A stretch of DNA of 64,000 nucleotides from Prevotella sp. Rep29 (GTDB lineage Bacteria > Bacteroidota > Bacteroidia > Bacteroidales > Bacteroidaceae), in contig NZ_CP047159.1 of assembly GCF_019551475.1 (NCBI RefSeq), forward strand, positions 1,674,001 through 1,738,000, in the 5' to 3' direction. Of the stretch, positions 16,794 to 26,308 are shown in pieces; position 1 is the stretch's first letter, and each line of letters starts with the position of its first letter. The position numbers and the translations under genes are program-made. A model generated the notes under the pieces. The model searched no databases. It was not told the origin of the DNA and saw only the letters and a list, made by a program, of their open reading frames with translations.

Positions 16794-16825
16794 CAAAGGT
16801 AAGAATAATCTAACGGATATGCAAA
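16794..16825 (-). promoter_or_regulatory. Promoter of the TonB-dependent receptor gene
   Basis: On the minus strand TTTG (16822-16825), a 20-bp spacer and TACCTTTG (16794-16801). The start codon follows after about 110 bp of leader. Confidence 0.6.
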
Positions 16826-16847
16826 CTATAACCGCTTTTTTGTAGGT

Positions 16848-18044
16848 TTATCCTTTCCGCCTCCATATCTGAACGATTTTGCGCCGAATTGCCCATATAT
16901 TGAGCAACGATACCAGGATGAATATCAAGATGCCCGTCACGACGGATGGCAGCAGAGAGCCTTCTATCTGCGGGAAAAGTATCTCAAGAACAGTGTAATA
17001 ATAATTGCGAATCAGCAGCAACAGCACAAATGCGATGACGAGCACCACCACGTTCAACAGGATTGTCAGCAACTGATACGGCAGCGCCACCTGAGAAGGA
17101 CTATAGCCAATCAGCAACAGGTTCTCCAGCTTGCCTGCATTCTTCTGCACCAGCAAATAGATGCTCAGCATGAGAATATAGAAGCTGAGGGCTGCAATGA
17201 CCAGTCCGATGCCCATCACGAGGAGAGCGGTCATTTTCAAGAAATAGGTGGTCTTCTCCGCATCCAGTTTATCCGTTTCCACTTCATAGTTCTTACGGTC
17301 AATATATTGTGCGATACGCTCATCTGCCGGATTGCCCACTTCCACTATCAGTCGCGTAGGCTGCGACGTGGATTGGGGCGCATAACGGGCATTGCTCCAA
17401 TCCATGAACGACTGCGGGACGAGTATCGTGTTCAGGCGACTCGAAAAGCCGATGACACGACCTTTGAACAAATCATTGACACCGCTGCCGTGAATATCAA
17501 TGTCGAAGTCAATCATCCCCATCAGCCCATCGCTGATTTTCGGCAACGAACGACTCTGGGCGAATCCGAAATTATACATATTTATATATACGCGCGGAAG
17601 GATAATGGGCACCTCACGGCTGCCCGCTTCATACTTCCACTCTTTCAGAGAAACATCAACAAACTCATCAGGAACACTCTCGAAATAGAGTTCCGTGTTG
17701 AGTATCCGCTGCCCATTGACGCCCATTGACGCACCAACACGATACTCGGTGGCTGTGAACACGCCGATGTTTTTCACAAAATCCTGCTGACGGAAGTCGT
17801 CAATATCCGAACTGTTGAACGCATTGGTGCGACCGGAAAGAGTCGTCCCCGCACCGATTTTCTTGCTCACAATCAGATAATCGGGCTTCATGAACGAGTC
17901 GCCTGAAGTGAACACCGGTTTCACGTCATAGTAAAACTGTATGCCCAAAAGAACAATCAACATGCCAAACAGATTGGCAAAGAAAAAGCCGGCAAACTGC
18001 GGGATGCTGATGTGCTGACGAAGAAGTTTCCAGACAAGAGACAT
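16848..18044 (-). CDS. ABC transporter permease (FtsX/MacB-like)
   Basis: From the chosen start (MSLVWKLLRQH) the protein has 398 residues. One membrane helix near the N-terminus (FAGFFFANLFGMLIVLLGIQ) is followed by a large extracytoplasmic domain of about 230 residues and three C-terminal helices, ending in basic residues. This four-helix layout is that of MacB/FtsX-type permeases, which couple ATP use to periplasmic work rather than classic transport. The longer reading frame to 18128 overlaps the ATPase gene; the start at 18044 is 13 bp after the ATPase stop and fits better. It pairs with the ATPase at 18058-18702. Confidence 0.85.
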   Translation of the reverse strand: MSLVWKLLRQHISIPQFAGFFFANLFGMLIVLLGIQFYYDVKPVFTSGDSFMKPDYLIVSKKIGAGTTLSGRTNAFNSSDIDDFRQQDFVKNIGVFTATEYRVGASMGVNGQRILNTELYFESVPDEFVDVSLKEWKYEAGSREVPIILPRVYINMYNFGFAQSRSLPKISDGLMGMIDFDIDIHGSGVNDLFKGRVIGFSSRLNTILVPQSFMDWSNARYAPQSTSQPTRLIVEVGNPADERIAQYIDRKNYEVETDKLDAEKTTYFLKMTALLVMGIGLVIAALSFYILMLSIYLLVQKNAGKLENLLLIGYSPSQVALPYQLLTILLNVVVLVIAFVLLLLIRNYYYTVLEILFPQIEGSLLPSVVTGILIFILVSLLNIWAIRRKIVQIWRRKG

Positions 18045-18057
18045 ATCTGCCGACGTT

Positions 18058-18702
18058 TTATAATTGAATAATGTGGTCGTATGCCAAGTCCATGTGCTTA
18101 CCAATACTCGTGATGATAAGTCCGGCACCCTGTGCCCGCACCTCTTCCATCAGAATCTCCCCCATCACGTGTGCGTTTGCATCATCCAGATGGCTGATCG
18201 GTTCGTCGGCAAGAAGGAAGTCGAACGGCTGAACCAATGCCCTGATTAGTGCTACCCGCTGCTGCTGACCAAACGACATCCGACCAATCTTGGCATCCCA
18301 TTTCTCAGCAATCCCAAGCCGCTCAAACCATGCCCTGATTTCGTTCTTCGACTTGAAGCCCGTCAGTTTGTTCTTGATTTCCACATTCTCATAAGCACTC
18401 AACTCCGGAAACAGGCGCAGCTCCTGAAACAACTGGCTGACGTGCTTCTTACGCACTGCCACCCAGTCTTTCACTTTCAGCGAACGGGTATCTGTCGAGT
18501 CGAACAAGATACTGCCACTATAATCATCGCGATAGCCGGTGACATAACTACAGAATGTGCTTTTCCCCTTACCGCTCTCCGCTTCGATAAGATATGTTTT
18601 CTCCTTTTCAAACGTCACCTCTGCCTTCCAGACTTCAGAGACCAAGTCTGCACGCAAGGAAAATACTTGAGGAATAACGTTTCTGAATACGATTGTTTTC
18701 AT
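18058..18702 (-). CDS. ABC transporter ATP-binding protein
   Basis: The protein has 214 residues from MKTIVFRNVIPQ. Motifs are Walker A (LIEAESGKGKSTFCS, a slightly unusual ESGKGKST), signature SFGQQQRVALIRAL, Walker B FDFLLADEPISHLD and the switch histidine region. The start chosen overlaps the stop of the upstream DUF4836 gene (ATGA); an upstream ATG at 18714 would add four residues. It forms a two-subunit ABC system with the permease directly downstream. Gene order links the system to the DUF4836 lipoprotein, which might be its envelope partner. Confidence 0.9.
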   Translation of the reverse strand: MKTIVFRNVIPQVFSLRADLVSEVWKAEVTFEKEKTYLIEAESGKGKSTFCSYVTGYRDDYSGSILFDSTDTRSLKVKDWVAVRKKHVSQLFQELRLFPELSAYENVEIKNKLTGFKSKNEIRAWFERLGIAEKWDAKIGRMSFGQQQRVALIRALVQPFDFLLADEPISHLDDANAHVMGEILMEEVRAQGAGLIITSIGKHMDLAYDHIIQL

Positions 18703-20078
18703 TTCATTGTGCATATAATGGTCGTTACGTCGCCGAACAAAGGCGTCACGACCGATTCTATCATCTTAAAAGTTTCTGCTCCGATGCGAGACTTCAACGC
18801 TGTCATCGTGAGCACCAATGCCATTTTCTTTCCTTCTATCTTCGATTGAATCTGTGAAGGAAGAGCCTCTTTCACCACAGGAATGCCCTCAGGATGACCG
18901 CCATCATGATGGAAACGACCGCCATAGAACTGAAGACCGTCAGCCACGCCGAAGGGGAAAATGTCCGTTCCCGGGGCACTGACGTTCAAATCCAGGCAAA
19001 AAGCCTGGGGACCTTTATCACGAATAGCCGTTCCTGCAGGACAAGAGCGCTTCCAGTAATCCACATCCTTCAGCCAATCAGTGTGGGCAAGTTGTGCCAG
19101 CAGTCCCACGACCGGCTTATCGTTTTCATAGCCAGAGATGATGGCAGCAACGTCACCATCAACACTACGAAGTATGTTGTCCATGTCAATGGCAGTGTTC
19201 ATGCCCGCCAACAATGCCTGCAGCCCTTTGTTTGCCTGCAACATCGGCAACAGCGTTTTCCCATCACCATTCAAGAACAAGCCCAACAATGCTCCCTTCC
19301 ACATTTTCCCGACAAACTTTTCCGACACAGGACGGAACGACTGGAAAGATTTTTTCAGAGCCTCGTCAATCTTGGTATTAAAAGAAAAAACATCACCGGC
19401 AATCTCCAGACATCCGTCCGCATTGGTCACCGCAGCAGACAACCACACCTGTGAAGCGTCAGCCTCTTTCGGAGCACCAATCATCAGCGGCAGAGCTGCA
19501 GCCTCAGGCAGCGCATCCATCTGAACGACCATACAGACGGGAGCATCTTTTCCTAAACGCTCAAAGACTCCCGTACTGCGAATGCCCGTTTCCTCATCAG
19601 CATCCAGATATTTCGCCATGCGCTGTTGCAACTGCGCCTGCTCGGAACTTCCCTTGATTGTCGGTCCCATCACCAACAAGGCATCGGAAGAGAAACCTAT
19701 CAGCCAACTGTCGTCAAGAACCGTGAACTGATAGCCTTTGCGCTCCGTGAGCTGCTGACAACGGTGTGATGCCACGAAATGCTGCTCCAGCAAGCGGGTC
19801 AACGCTTTTTTGCTATCAACTTTTGCACACAGACCGAAAGTGCCGTCTGCCGTTTCAAACAGATATACCTTACTTGAGAAGTCCAAGCCCGCATCTTCCA
19901 GCCCTTCCACACCGAGAAGCGCTTGCAGCACATTTGTCCCGCTGCTGGTACTTTCCCCTTGTTGGCAGTCTATTGACAACAATGCGATACTCTCTCCCGG
20001 TATCACATCCACATAGTCGTCACTTGCACATGATGCAAGCAGAACGGAAAACAATATCCAAATAATGTAACGTCTCAT
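18699..20078 (-). CDS. DUF4836-family lipoprotein
   Basis: This 459-residue protein has a lipoprotein signal (IIWILFSVLLASCASD, lipobox LASC). The mature start, DYVDVIPGESIALLSIDCQQ, fits DUF4836, whose members begin with an envelope segment of the type V-x-V-I-P. The body is a mixed alpha/beta repeat with hydrophobic beta strands. It overlaps RsmE upstream and the ABC ATPase downstream by 4 bp each, so the three are translationally coupled. The function of the family is unknown. Confidence 0.75.
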   Translation of the reverse strand: MRRYIIWILFSVLLASCASDDYVDVIPGESIALLSIDCQQGESTSSGTNVLQALLGVEGLEDAGLDFSSKVYLFETADGTFGLCAKVDSKKALTRLLEQHFVASHRCQQLTERKGYQFTVLDDSWLIGFSSDALLVMGPTIKGSSEQAQLQQRMAKYLDADEETGIRSTGVFERLGKDAPVCMVVQMDALPEAAALPLMIGAPKEADASQVWLSAAVTNADGCLEIAGDVFSFNTKIDEALKKSFQSFRPVSEKFVGKMWKGALLGLFLNGDGKTLLPMLQANKGLQALLAGMNTAIDMDNILRSVDGDVAAIISGYENDKPVVGLLAQLAHTDWLKDVDYWKRSCPAGTAIRDKGPQAFCLDLNVSAPGTDIFPFGVADGLQFYGGRFHHDGGHPEGIPVVKEALPSQIQSKIEGKKMALVLTMTALKSRIGAETFKMIESVVTPLFGDVTTIICTMK

Positions 20079-20821
20079 TTCTCCCCTTTCATTTTTTCCT
20101 TTGAGTTGACTAATTGCATCATCATCACTGCAGACAGTCCTGCCGTCTCCGTACGCAGCCGACTGCTGCCCAGAGTAACAGGCACGTAGCCATTATCCAT
20201 TGCCAAACGAACCTCGTCTATCGAGAAATCGCCTTCCGGACCAACCAGAACGATGATATCATCATCCGCCTCGCCTCTCCGTTGCAACTCCTCATACAGG
20301 TATTTCCGTTCAATCTCTTCATAGCAATGGGCTATATATTTCCTGCCTGTCCGCGGCTGTCGCACAAACTCATCGAACTTGCACATGACATTGACTTGCG
20401 GCTTCCATGCCTTCCGGCTCTGTTTCATTGCCGACACGACAATCCGTTCAATGCGCTCGGTCTTCATCACCTTCCGCTCTGAGAACCGGCAATCTAAGAA
20501 CGACAGCTCGTCAAAACCTATCTCCGTTGCTTTCTCTGCCAGCCATTCCATCCGCTCATTCATTTTTGTCGGAGCGATAGCCAGATGCAGATGTCCGCTC
20601 CAGCAACGCACTTGTTCTGCCCGTTCCTTGATTTCGTACTTGCAGCCGTGCTTGTCTGCCTGACTGATGAGCGCCTTATAAAAACTGCCGCAACCATCCA
20701 TCAGACAGACTTCATCGCCAGCACTCAAACGCAGGACGCGAACAGCATGTGCTGCCTCCTCTGGCGGCAACACATCAGAGGAAGCTGCATTCGGAACATA
20801 GAAATATCGCTCTTCTTTCAT
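20075..20821 (-). CDS. rsmE: 16S rRNA (uracil-1498-N3)-methyltransferase
   Basis: This 248-residue SPOUT enzyme has the PUA-like N-terminus (RYFYVPNAASSDVLPPEEAAHAVRVLRLSAGD), the central LAIAPTKMNERMEWLAEKATEIG helix region and the C-terminal knot motifs IVLVGPEGDFSIDEV and VTLGSSRLRTETAGLSAV. Length and motif order match RsmE, which methylates U1498 in the decoding site. It starts 9 bp after the BFN gene. Confidence 0.95.
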   Translation of the reverse strand: MKEERYFYVPNAASSDVLPPEEAAHAVRVLRLSAGDEVCLMDGCGSFYKALISQADKHGCKYEIKERAEQVRCWSGHLHLAIAPTKMNERMEWLAEKATEIGFDELSFLDCRFSERKVMKTERIERIVVSAMKQSRKAWKPQVNVMCKFDEFVRQPRTGRKYIAHCYEEIERKYLYEELQRRGEADDDIIVLVGPEGDFSIDEVRLAMDNGYVPVTLGSSRLRTETAGLSAVMMMQLVNSKEKMKGEK

Positions 20822-20830
20822 CTCTGTCTC

Positions 20831-21376
20831 TCAACTTTCCTCCCGACGCTTCAACTCATCACGCAACTGAGATGCTTGTTCATAATTCTCTTCTTCAATG
20901 GCACGTTCCAATGCACGTTTCAGCATATCCGAGGTAATCAGAGTGATGGGTATCGCCACCTGCTGAGCATTTCCGTCATACGGAACACTCTGGCGCAACA
21001 TCAATGCGGTGTCTATATATAAAGGTATGCCCGCTATCTCTGACAACAGCACGGCATCGCTCGCTCGCAAGCGCAAAGCCTGCTGCAAAGCCATGTTATA
21101 CAGATATGCCACCCATTCGCCATCACGCAACCCGGTAATACGTATCTCAAACGACAAGTCTGTGTATCGGGAAATGGCTGTCCATAACACTTCCGGCAAC
21201 AGGACCTCCCCTTTCCCTCCAAGACGCTGGCGAAGGGTGAACTGACGGAGCGTCCAACGGTCACAGACCACAGAGAGCTGACGCGTCTCATCCTCGGTTG
21301 TCAGGACGAGTAGTCCTAAACCGTCATTCCCGTATATTTCCGAGAACCCTTTGAAGCGCAACAACGTCAAACTCAT
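20831..21376 (-). CDS. Bifunctional-nuclease (BFN/DUF151) domain protein with C-terminal UVR motif
   Basis: The protein is 181 residues. The first ~140 form a BFN/DUF151 domain (LRASDAVLLSEIAGIPLYID is the conserved core). The last ~35 residues, LKRALERAIEEENYEQASQLRDEL, form a UvrB/UvrC-type hairpin motif. Plant members of the family have nuclease activity; the bacterial role is not settled. First gene of a tight run with rsmE, DUF4836 and the ABC pair. Confidence 0.85.
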   Translation of the reverse strand: MSLTLLRFKGFSEIYGNDGLGLLVLTTEDETRQLSVVCDRWTLRQFTLRQRLGGKGEVLLPEVLWTAISRYTDLSFEIRITGLRDGEWVAYLYNMALQQALRLRASDAVLLSEIAGIPLYIDTALMLRQSVPYDGNAQQVAIPITLITSDMLKRALERAIEEENYEQASQLRDELKRREES

Positions 21377-21431
21377 CGTTATTCAATTCATTATTGATTA
21401 TTGAGGGACATCTCCATCACGGGACACGCCC

Positions 21432-22751
21432 CTATCCCTTTTTCTTTTCCGGATGGAACAAGATGGCAAATGCAATACCGACCGCCAATGCAAAGCCGGC
21501 AAAGATGAACCAGCACGAACGCCAGTCGCCAAGCAGATAGCCCTGCTCGTTCCATTGACAGAAATGATTCACAATCTGACCGGCAGCAAGCGTGCCAATC
21601 GTCGCGCCAAGACCATTGGTCATCAGCATGAACAGTCCCTGAGCCGATGCTTTCACAGAAGGGTCGCACTCTTTATCGACGAACATCGCACCCGACACAT
21701 TGAAGAAATCGAATGCCACACCATAGACGATGCAGGAAAGGATAAAGAATATCACGCCCGGCATAGCTGGATTGCCCACTCCGAAGAAACCGAAGCGGAA
21801 AACCCATGCAAACATTGAAATCAACATGACCACCTTGATGCCGAATCGTTTTAAGAAGAAAGGAATCATCAGAATACACAAGGCTTCACTCACCTGCGAT
21901 ATGGATGTTAAGAGCGTGGCATTGTTTGCTGCGAACGAATCTGCTATAGCTGCATCCGCGCTGCCTTTGAAACTTGTGATAAATGGACCTGCAAAACCAT
22001 TTGTAACCTGCAACGACATACCTAACATTGCAGAGAATATAAAGAACAAAGCCATGCGTTTCTCCTTAAAGAGTTTGAACGCATCCAAGCCCAGTGTCTC
22101 CACCAACGAAGCCGCAGGTTTCTTCTCCAGATGACAGGCTGGCAACGTATAGCAATATAGGAAGAGCAACAAGCTCAAAGCACCCGACACAAAGAACTGC
22201 ATATAGGTGTATTGGAACTTGTAGGTGCTCTCGGACAACGTGAAGAAGAAGGAACTTCCGTCCCACACAGCGCAGTTCACAAACCACATCGTCGCAATGA
22301 AACCTATCGTTCCAAAGACACGAATAGGCGGAAAGTCTTTCACTGTATCCAAGCCATTATTCTTCAAAATCGTGAAAGCTGTCGTGTTGGAAAGTGCCAA
22401 AGTCGGCATATAGAAAGCGACGCTCAACGTGTACATTGCAATAAAAGCGCCTTTTGAGGGCAGTTCATTGCCAAAGCCTGCAGAGAGTCCCATATACCAG
22501 CAGCCCAGCATAGCCAAACCGGCTATCAGGTGGCAAATACCAAGCAGCCGCTCCGGACGCACATACTTGTCGGCAACGATACCCATCAGCGTAGGCATAA
22601 AGATAGAAACGATACCCTGAATGGCATAAAACCAAGAAATCTCGGCACCCAAACCGGCACTGCCAAGATAATTACCCATACACGTAAGATAAGCTCCCCA
22701 GACAGCAAACTCCAGGAAATTCATCACTGATAAACGCACTTTCAAATTCAT
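21432..22751 (-). CDS. Nucleoside:proton symporter, NupG/XapB type (MFS)
   Basis: This 439-residue protein has about twelve membrane helices. The N-terminus, RLSVMNFLEFAVWGAYLTCMGNYL, and the segment GIVSIFMPTLMGIVADKY are characteristic of the nucleoside:H+ symporter family. Residues VDKECDPSVKASAQGLFMLM form the conserved late loop. It should import nucleosides across the inner membrane. It has its own promoter and a palindrome in the leader; the BFN gene starts 55 bp downstream of its stop, so read-through is possible. Confidence 0.9.
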   Translation of the reverse strand: MNLKVRLSVMNFLEFAVWGAYLTCMGNYLGSAGLGAEISWFYAIQGIVSIFMPTLMGIVADKYVRPERLLGICHLIAGLAMLGCWYMGLSAGFGNELPSKGAFIAMYTLSVAFYMPTLALSNTTAFTILKNNGLDTVKDFPPIRVFGTIGFIATMWFVNCAVWDGSSFFFTLSESTYKFQYTYMQFFVSGALSLLLFLYCYTLPACHLEKKPAASLVETLGLDAFKLFKEKRMALFFIFSAMLGMSLQVTNGFAGPFITSFKGSADAAIADSFAANNATLLTSISQVSEALCILMIPFFLKRFGIKVVMLISMFAWVFRFGFFGVGNPAMPGVIFFILSCIVYGVAFDFFNVSGAMFVDKECDPSVKASAQGLFMLMTNGLGATIGTLAAGQIVNHFCQWNEQGYLLGDWRSCWFIFAGFALAVGIAFAILFHPEKKKG

Positions 22752-22788
22752 ATCTATTTTCTTTTTCTGTTGATTCTCTCACTAAGTC

Positions 22789-22807
22789 AACCATCTATAT
22801 GATGGTT
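22789..22807. promoter_or_regulatory. Palindrome in the leader of the nucleoside transporter gene
   Basis: AACCATC, five bases, GATGGTT: a 7-bp perfect inverted repeat located between the -7 box (22818-22825) and the start codon. Its position next to the expected transcription start suggests a repressor operator. No regulator is assigned. Confidence 0.35.
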
Positions 22808-22817
22808 TATGTTTATG

Positions 22818-22825
22818 CAAAGGTA
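22818..22825 (-). promoter_or_regulatory. -7 box of the nucleoside transporter gene
   Basis: TACCTTTG on the minus strand, 66 bp before the start codon. It lies back to back with the EngB promoter at 22889. Confidence 0.5.
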
Positions 22826-22888
22826 AAAAAAAATAGATAAAGTCAGCACTTTCGCACAAAATTTTATTCGCACTTGCATTTTTTTTCC

Positions 22889-22896
22889 TATTTTTG
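22889..22896 (+). promoter_or_regulatory. -7 box of the EngB gene
   Basis: TATTTTTG, about 105 bp before the chosen EngB start. It supports starting the protein at 23002 rather than at the upstream in-frame ATG at 22894, which lies inside the box. Confidence 0.5.
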
Positions 22897-23001
22897 CAGT
22901 GCCTTACGACTCAAGAAGAAAAAGGACGTATCAAACCACAAGGACTGGCGACCTACCGTCAGCCTGTTTGCAAACTCGCAAATCTTATCAAAACAACCAT
23001 C

Positions 23002-23622
23002 ATGGACATCAAGAAAGCAGAATTCACACTCAGTAGCCCGACCGTACAGATGTGTCCGAACGACAACAAACCTGAATATGCGTTCATCGGACGCTCAAAC
23101 GTCGGGAAATCAAGCCTCATCAATATGCTTTGCAACCGCAAGGGACTCGCCAAGACTTCGGCAACACCGGGGAAGACGCTCCTCATCAACCACTTCATCA
23201 TCAACAATGAGTGGTATATCGTTGACCTGCCCGGATACGGATTTGCGAAGCATTCAAAGACAGTCGTGAAGAAACTCGACCAGATGATTCGCACCTACGT
23301 CCTGCAAAGACGACAGCTCGTCAACCTGTTCGTGCTCATCGACATACGCCATGAACCGCAGAAAGTAGATAGAGAATTCATCGACTGGCTGGGAGAAAGC
23401 AGCATCCCCTTCACCATCATTTTCACAAAAGCCGACAAACTGACGGGAGGCAAGGCAAAAGCCAACGTCGATGCCTACATGAACTCTCTCAAGGATAGAT
23501 GGGAAGAACTTCCACCTTATTATATTAGTAGCGCGGAAAAGAAAATCGGCAGAGAGGAGATTCTCAATTATATCGAACAAATCAACAACGAACTGAAAGA
23601 AACGTCTTCGCAACAAGAATAA
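23002..23622 (+). CDS. engB: Ribosome-biogenesis GTPase EngB (YihA/YsxC)
   Basis: The protein is 206 residues from [13 protein letters not shown]1 is GRSNVGKSS (30-38), G2 the Thr in [10 protein letters not shown]3 DLPGYGFA, G4 FTKADK and G5 ISSAEKK. EngB acts late in large-ribosomal-subunit assembly. The open frame extends 36 codons upstream, but that part does not resemble the family and overlaps the promoter. Confidence 0.95.
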   Translation: MDIKKAEFTLSSPTVQMCPNDNKPEYAFIGRSNVGKSSLINMLCNRKGLAKTSATPGKTLLINHFIINNEWYIVDLPGYGFAKHSKTVVKKLDQMIRTYVLQRRQLVNLFVLIDIRHEPQKVDREFIDWLGESSIPFTIIFTKADKLTGGKAKANVDAYMNSLKDRWEELPPYYISSAEKKIGREEILNYIEQINNELKETSSQQE

Positions 23623-23690
23623 AACGCCCACATAAACGTTAAAAATCTTAAAATATACAGCAATCGTTGCTGATTATCGATTATTTTTAC

Positions 23691-23698
23691 TACTTTTG
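23691..23698 (+). promoter_or_regulatory. -7 box of the rho gene
   Basis: TACTTTTG, 77 bp before the rho start. GTTG about 21 bp upstream is a weak -33 match. Confidence 0.5.
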
Positions 23699-23775
23699 CA
23701 TTCGATTTTCAAGACACACAGGCGGTTTACACCCGTTAAACCCCTTTATTCAAATACAATTTCATAACAATTTTT

Positions 23776-25755
23776 ATGTACTACAAAGACGATTTACTAT
23801 CGAAGGATATCTCCGAATTGGTAGATATTGCCAAGGAATTAGGAGCTGAGTTTAAGTCAGGCGACAGCCAAGAGACACTCGTGTATGCCATACTTGAGCA
23901 ACAGGCAGTGCTCGGTGCTGCGCAAAATCCGGCTGGAACAAAACGCAAGCGCACACGAATTGCTAAGAACAATACCGACCATGTATATTCCGTAAAAGGA
24001 AATGACGGAGAGAACCTTGATGTGAAAAAGAACAAAGTGGCGGCTGCAGAACAGGCACCACTCTTCAAAGATGAAATCATCGAAGAAAAAGCAACGGAGG
24101 AAAAGAAAAAGAAAACGACGTCAAAGGCTGACAACAGCAAAGAAGCTGACAACGACGCGCAGCAACCTATCGCTGAAGGGCAGCCTGCTGAAGAGCCGGT
24201 TGCTCCAAAGAAACGCGGAAGAAAGCCCAAAGCTGCTGTCGCTGATGCCCCGAAAGAAGAACAGCCGGTAGCGGAAACGGAAAATATCGCCACCACTGCC
24301 AAAAACGAGGATGCGTTCATCGTTCCTGAAGCTGCACAGCCTTCCGAAAGAAACGAGAACGAAGAGCAGAAAGAACTCCTCACGCAGCTGCAGGAAAAGG
24401 TCAACGCTCATAATGAGAACAACCCCGTAATGGAAGCAGAACCAGGCATTTGGGCGGGCGACCCCAACGACGGAACGGACTTTATTACCGTAGTTGACCT
24501 GCCTATCGAAGACAGCAGCGCACTGCCGACTTACGATATCTTCGACAATCCTATCCGCCATGCAGCACCAGCACCGTTCATCCCGCAGAACAACCCGATG
24601 AACGACATGCGGGAAGAGATACAGGAGTTCGATTTTACCGACATCATCACTGCCAACGGCGTGCTCGAGATTATGCCCGACGGATATGGATTCCTGCGTT
24701 CAAGTGACTATAACTACCTGTCGTCTCCTGACGATGTCTATGTATCAACCAGTCAAATCAAACGATACGGGTTGAAGACTGGCGACGTGGTCAGCTGCCA
24801 CGTGCGCCCGCCACACGACGGAGAGAAATATTTCCCGCTGACCAGTATCGACAAAATCAACGGACGCAATCCGGCAGAAGTGCGCGACCGCATTCCGTTC
24901 GAGCACCTCACACCATTGTTCCCTGACGAGAAATTCATGCTGTGCGGCAACCCGGAGACGACCAACCTGTCGACCCGCGTCGTCGATCTCTTCTCTCCTA
25001 TCGGAAAAGGACAGCGCGCACTCATTGTGGCGCAGCCGAAAACCGGTAAGACGATTCTCATGAAAGATATTGCCAACGCTATCGCCGCCAACCATCCCGA
25101 AGCCTATCTGATGATGCTGCTCATCGACGAGCGACCGGAAGAAGTGACCGACATGGCACGCACGGTCAACGCTGAGGTCATTGCCTCCACGTTCGACGAA
25201 CCGGCAGAACGCCACGTGAAAATCGCAGGCATCGTCCTCGAAAAGGCGAAACGAATGGTTGAATGCGGACACGACGTGGTGATTTTCCTCGACTCCATCA
25301 CCCGTTTGGCAAGAGCCTACAACACTGTGGCGCCAGCCAGCGGAAAAGTGCTCACGGGAGGTGTGGATGCGAACGCCCTCCAGAAGCCGAAGCGCTTCTT
25401 CGGAGCAGCGCGCAACATTGAGGGCGGAGGTTCGCTCACCATTGTCGCAACCGCCCTCATCGACACGGGCAGCAAGATGGACGAGGTCATCTTCGAGGAA
25501 TTCAAAGGCACGGGAAACATGGAGCTGCAGCTCGACCGCTCACTCTCCAACAAGCGAATATTCCCTGCTGTCAACCTCGTGGCTTCCTCTACGCGTCGTG
25601 ACGAACTGCTACAGGATAAGACCACGCTCGACCGCATGTGGATTATGCGCAAATATCTTGCCGACATGAATCCGATTGAAGCGATGAACACCATTCACGA
25701 CAGAATTCTTGGAACGAAAGACAACGAAGAGTTCCTCCTTACGATGAATTCGTAA
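23776..25755 (+). CDS. rho: Transcription termination factor Rho with a long N-terminal insertion
   Basis: This 659-residue protein has an N-terminal helical Rho_N segment ([15 protein letters not shown]). A low-complexity insertion of over 200 residues rich in Lys, Glu, Ala and Pro follows (about 50-290), then the RNA-binding OB domain ([20 protein letters not shown]), Walker [10 protein letters not shown] near 420, [13 protein letters not shown] and the Q/R loops up to the C-terminus. Rho is a hexameric helicase ending transcription at unstructured RNA. The insertion is usual in Bacteroidota and may drive condensate formation or RNA contacts. Two terminators follow. Confidence 0.96.
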   Translation: MYYKDDLLSKDISELVDIAKELGAEFKSGDSQETLVYAILEQQAVLGAAQNPAGTKRKRTRIAKNNTDHVYSVKGNDGENLDVKKNKVAAAEQAPLFKDEIIEEKATEEKKKKTTSKADNSKEADNDAQQPIAEGQPAEEPVAPKKRGRKPKAAVADAPKEEQPVAETENIATTAKNEDAFIVPEAAQPSERNENEEQKELLTQLQEKVNAHNENNPVMEAEPGIWAGDPNDGTDFITVVDLPIEDSSALPTYDIFDNPIRHAAPAPFIPQNNPMNDMREEIQEFDFTDIITANGVLEIMPDGYGFLRSSDYNYLSSPDDVYVSTSQIKRYGLKTGDVVSCHVRPPHDGEKYFPLTSIDKINGRNPAEVRDRIPFEHLTPLFPDEKFMLCGNPETTNLSTRVVDLFSPIGKGQRALIVAQPKTGKTILMKDIANAIAANHPEAYLMMLLIDERPEEVTDMARTVNAEVIASTFDEPAERHVKIAGIVLEKAKRMVECGHDVVIFLDSITRLARAYNTVAPASGKVLTGGVDANALQKPKRFFGAARNIEGGGSLTIVATALIDTGSKMDEVIFEEFKGTGNMELQLDRSLSNKRIFPAVNLVASSTRRDELLQDKTTLDRMWIMRKYLADMNPIEAMNTIHDRILGTKDNEEFLLTMNS

Positions 25756-25781
25756 TCGTCGGTCAGAATAAGTAAATAAGT

Positions 25782-25820
25782 AAAAAGCGGGGATGCACAT
25801 CTGTGTGTCCCCGCTTTTTT
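25782..25820 (+). terminator. Intrinsic terminator after rho
   Basis: AAAAAGCGGGGA and TCCCCGCTTTTTT form a long stem ending in six T residues, 27 bp after the rho stop. The stem can work in both directions. Confidence 0.9.
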
Positions 25821-25867
25821 CATGCCATACCGGGCAGCGCTATCCGTGTTTCTTTTTTCCTTCCTGC

Positions 25868-25893
25868 GGGCGGATACACATCCTTCCCGTCCG
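25868..25893. repeat. GGGCGGAT-type dispersed repeat (degenerate)
   Basis: GGGCGGATACACATCC then TTCCCGTCCG, related to 11763 and 28966. It lies between the two terminators of the 312-bp gap 25756-26068, which holds no gene. Confidence 0.45.
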
Positions 25894-25907
25894 ATTCATA
25901 TTGATGA

Positions 25908-25938
25908 AAAAAATCCCCAGTGTTTCGCAACACCGGGG
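25908..25938 (-). terminator. Intrinsic terminator for the minus-strand unit 26069-28257
   Basis: CCCCAGTGTT, tcgc loop, AACACCGGGG; on the minus strand the stem is followed by ATTTTTTT. Confidence 0.75.
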
Positions 25939-26068
25939 AGCGATAATTAAAAAGTAGCTAATAATAAATAATAACAAAGTTATGTAAATAAATTACATGC
26001 AGGAGGAGAGGTCGGCTCCGTGCGGTCGTGTATCTTCCGTCTCACGGTCTGCTCTCACGCCTCTCCGC

Positions 26069-26308
26069 TCATTTCTTTTTAGTATCCTTGAAGTCGTCAA
26101 GGTCGTCCCACGGGCTGCGGCTCGGCGATGAGCCGAAGTCGTAGTTCCAGCCGTTGCCGAAACCGTTGCTGTCGTCCTCTTCCTCGAATTCGGTTTCTTT
26201 GCCGAAGGTGTCCGGCGTATAGAGCGACGTTTCGATTGCCATCACTCGGCTGCTCGTGATGAGCGGAACAACGCTGCATGCGGGCTTGAGGTATGGTGTG
26301 CGCTTCAT
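26069..26308 (-). CDS. Small protein of the MK-T-YLKP type, 79 residues
   Basis: The protein begins MKRTPYLKPACSVVPLITSS, continues with FGKETEFEEEDDSNGFGNGW, and ends in a Ser/Pro and Asp-rich tail with DDLDDFKDTKKK. It shares its start and the GKET(D/E) segment with the 57-residue protein at 7709. Its ATG overlaps the stop of the upstream secreted protein (ATGA), so both are made together. There is no signal peptide in the classical sense and no known domain. Function unknown; the repeated pairing suggests a job linked to the large secreted partner. Confidence 0.75.
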   Translation of the reverse strand: MKRTPYLKPACSVVPLITSSRVMAIETSLYTPDTFGKETEFEEEDDSNGFGNGWNYDFGSSPSRSPWDDLDDFKDTKKK

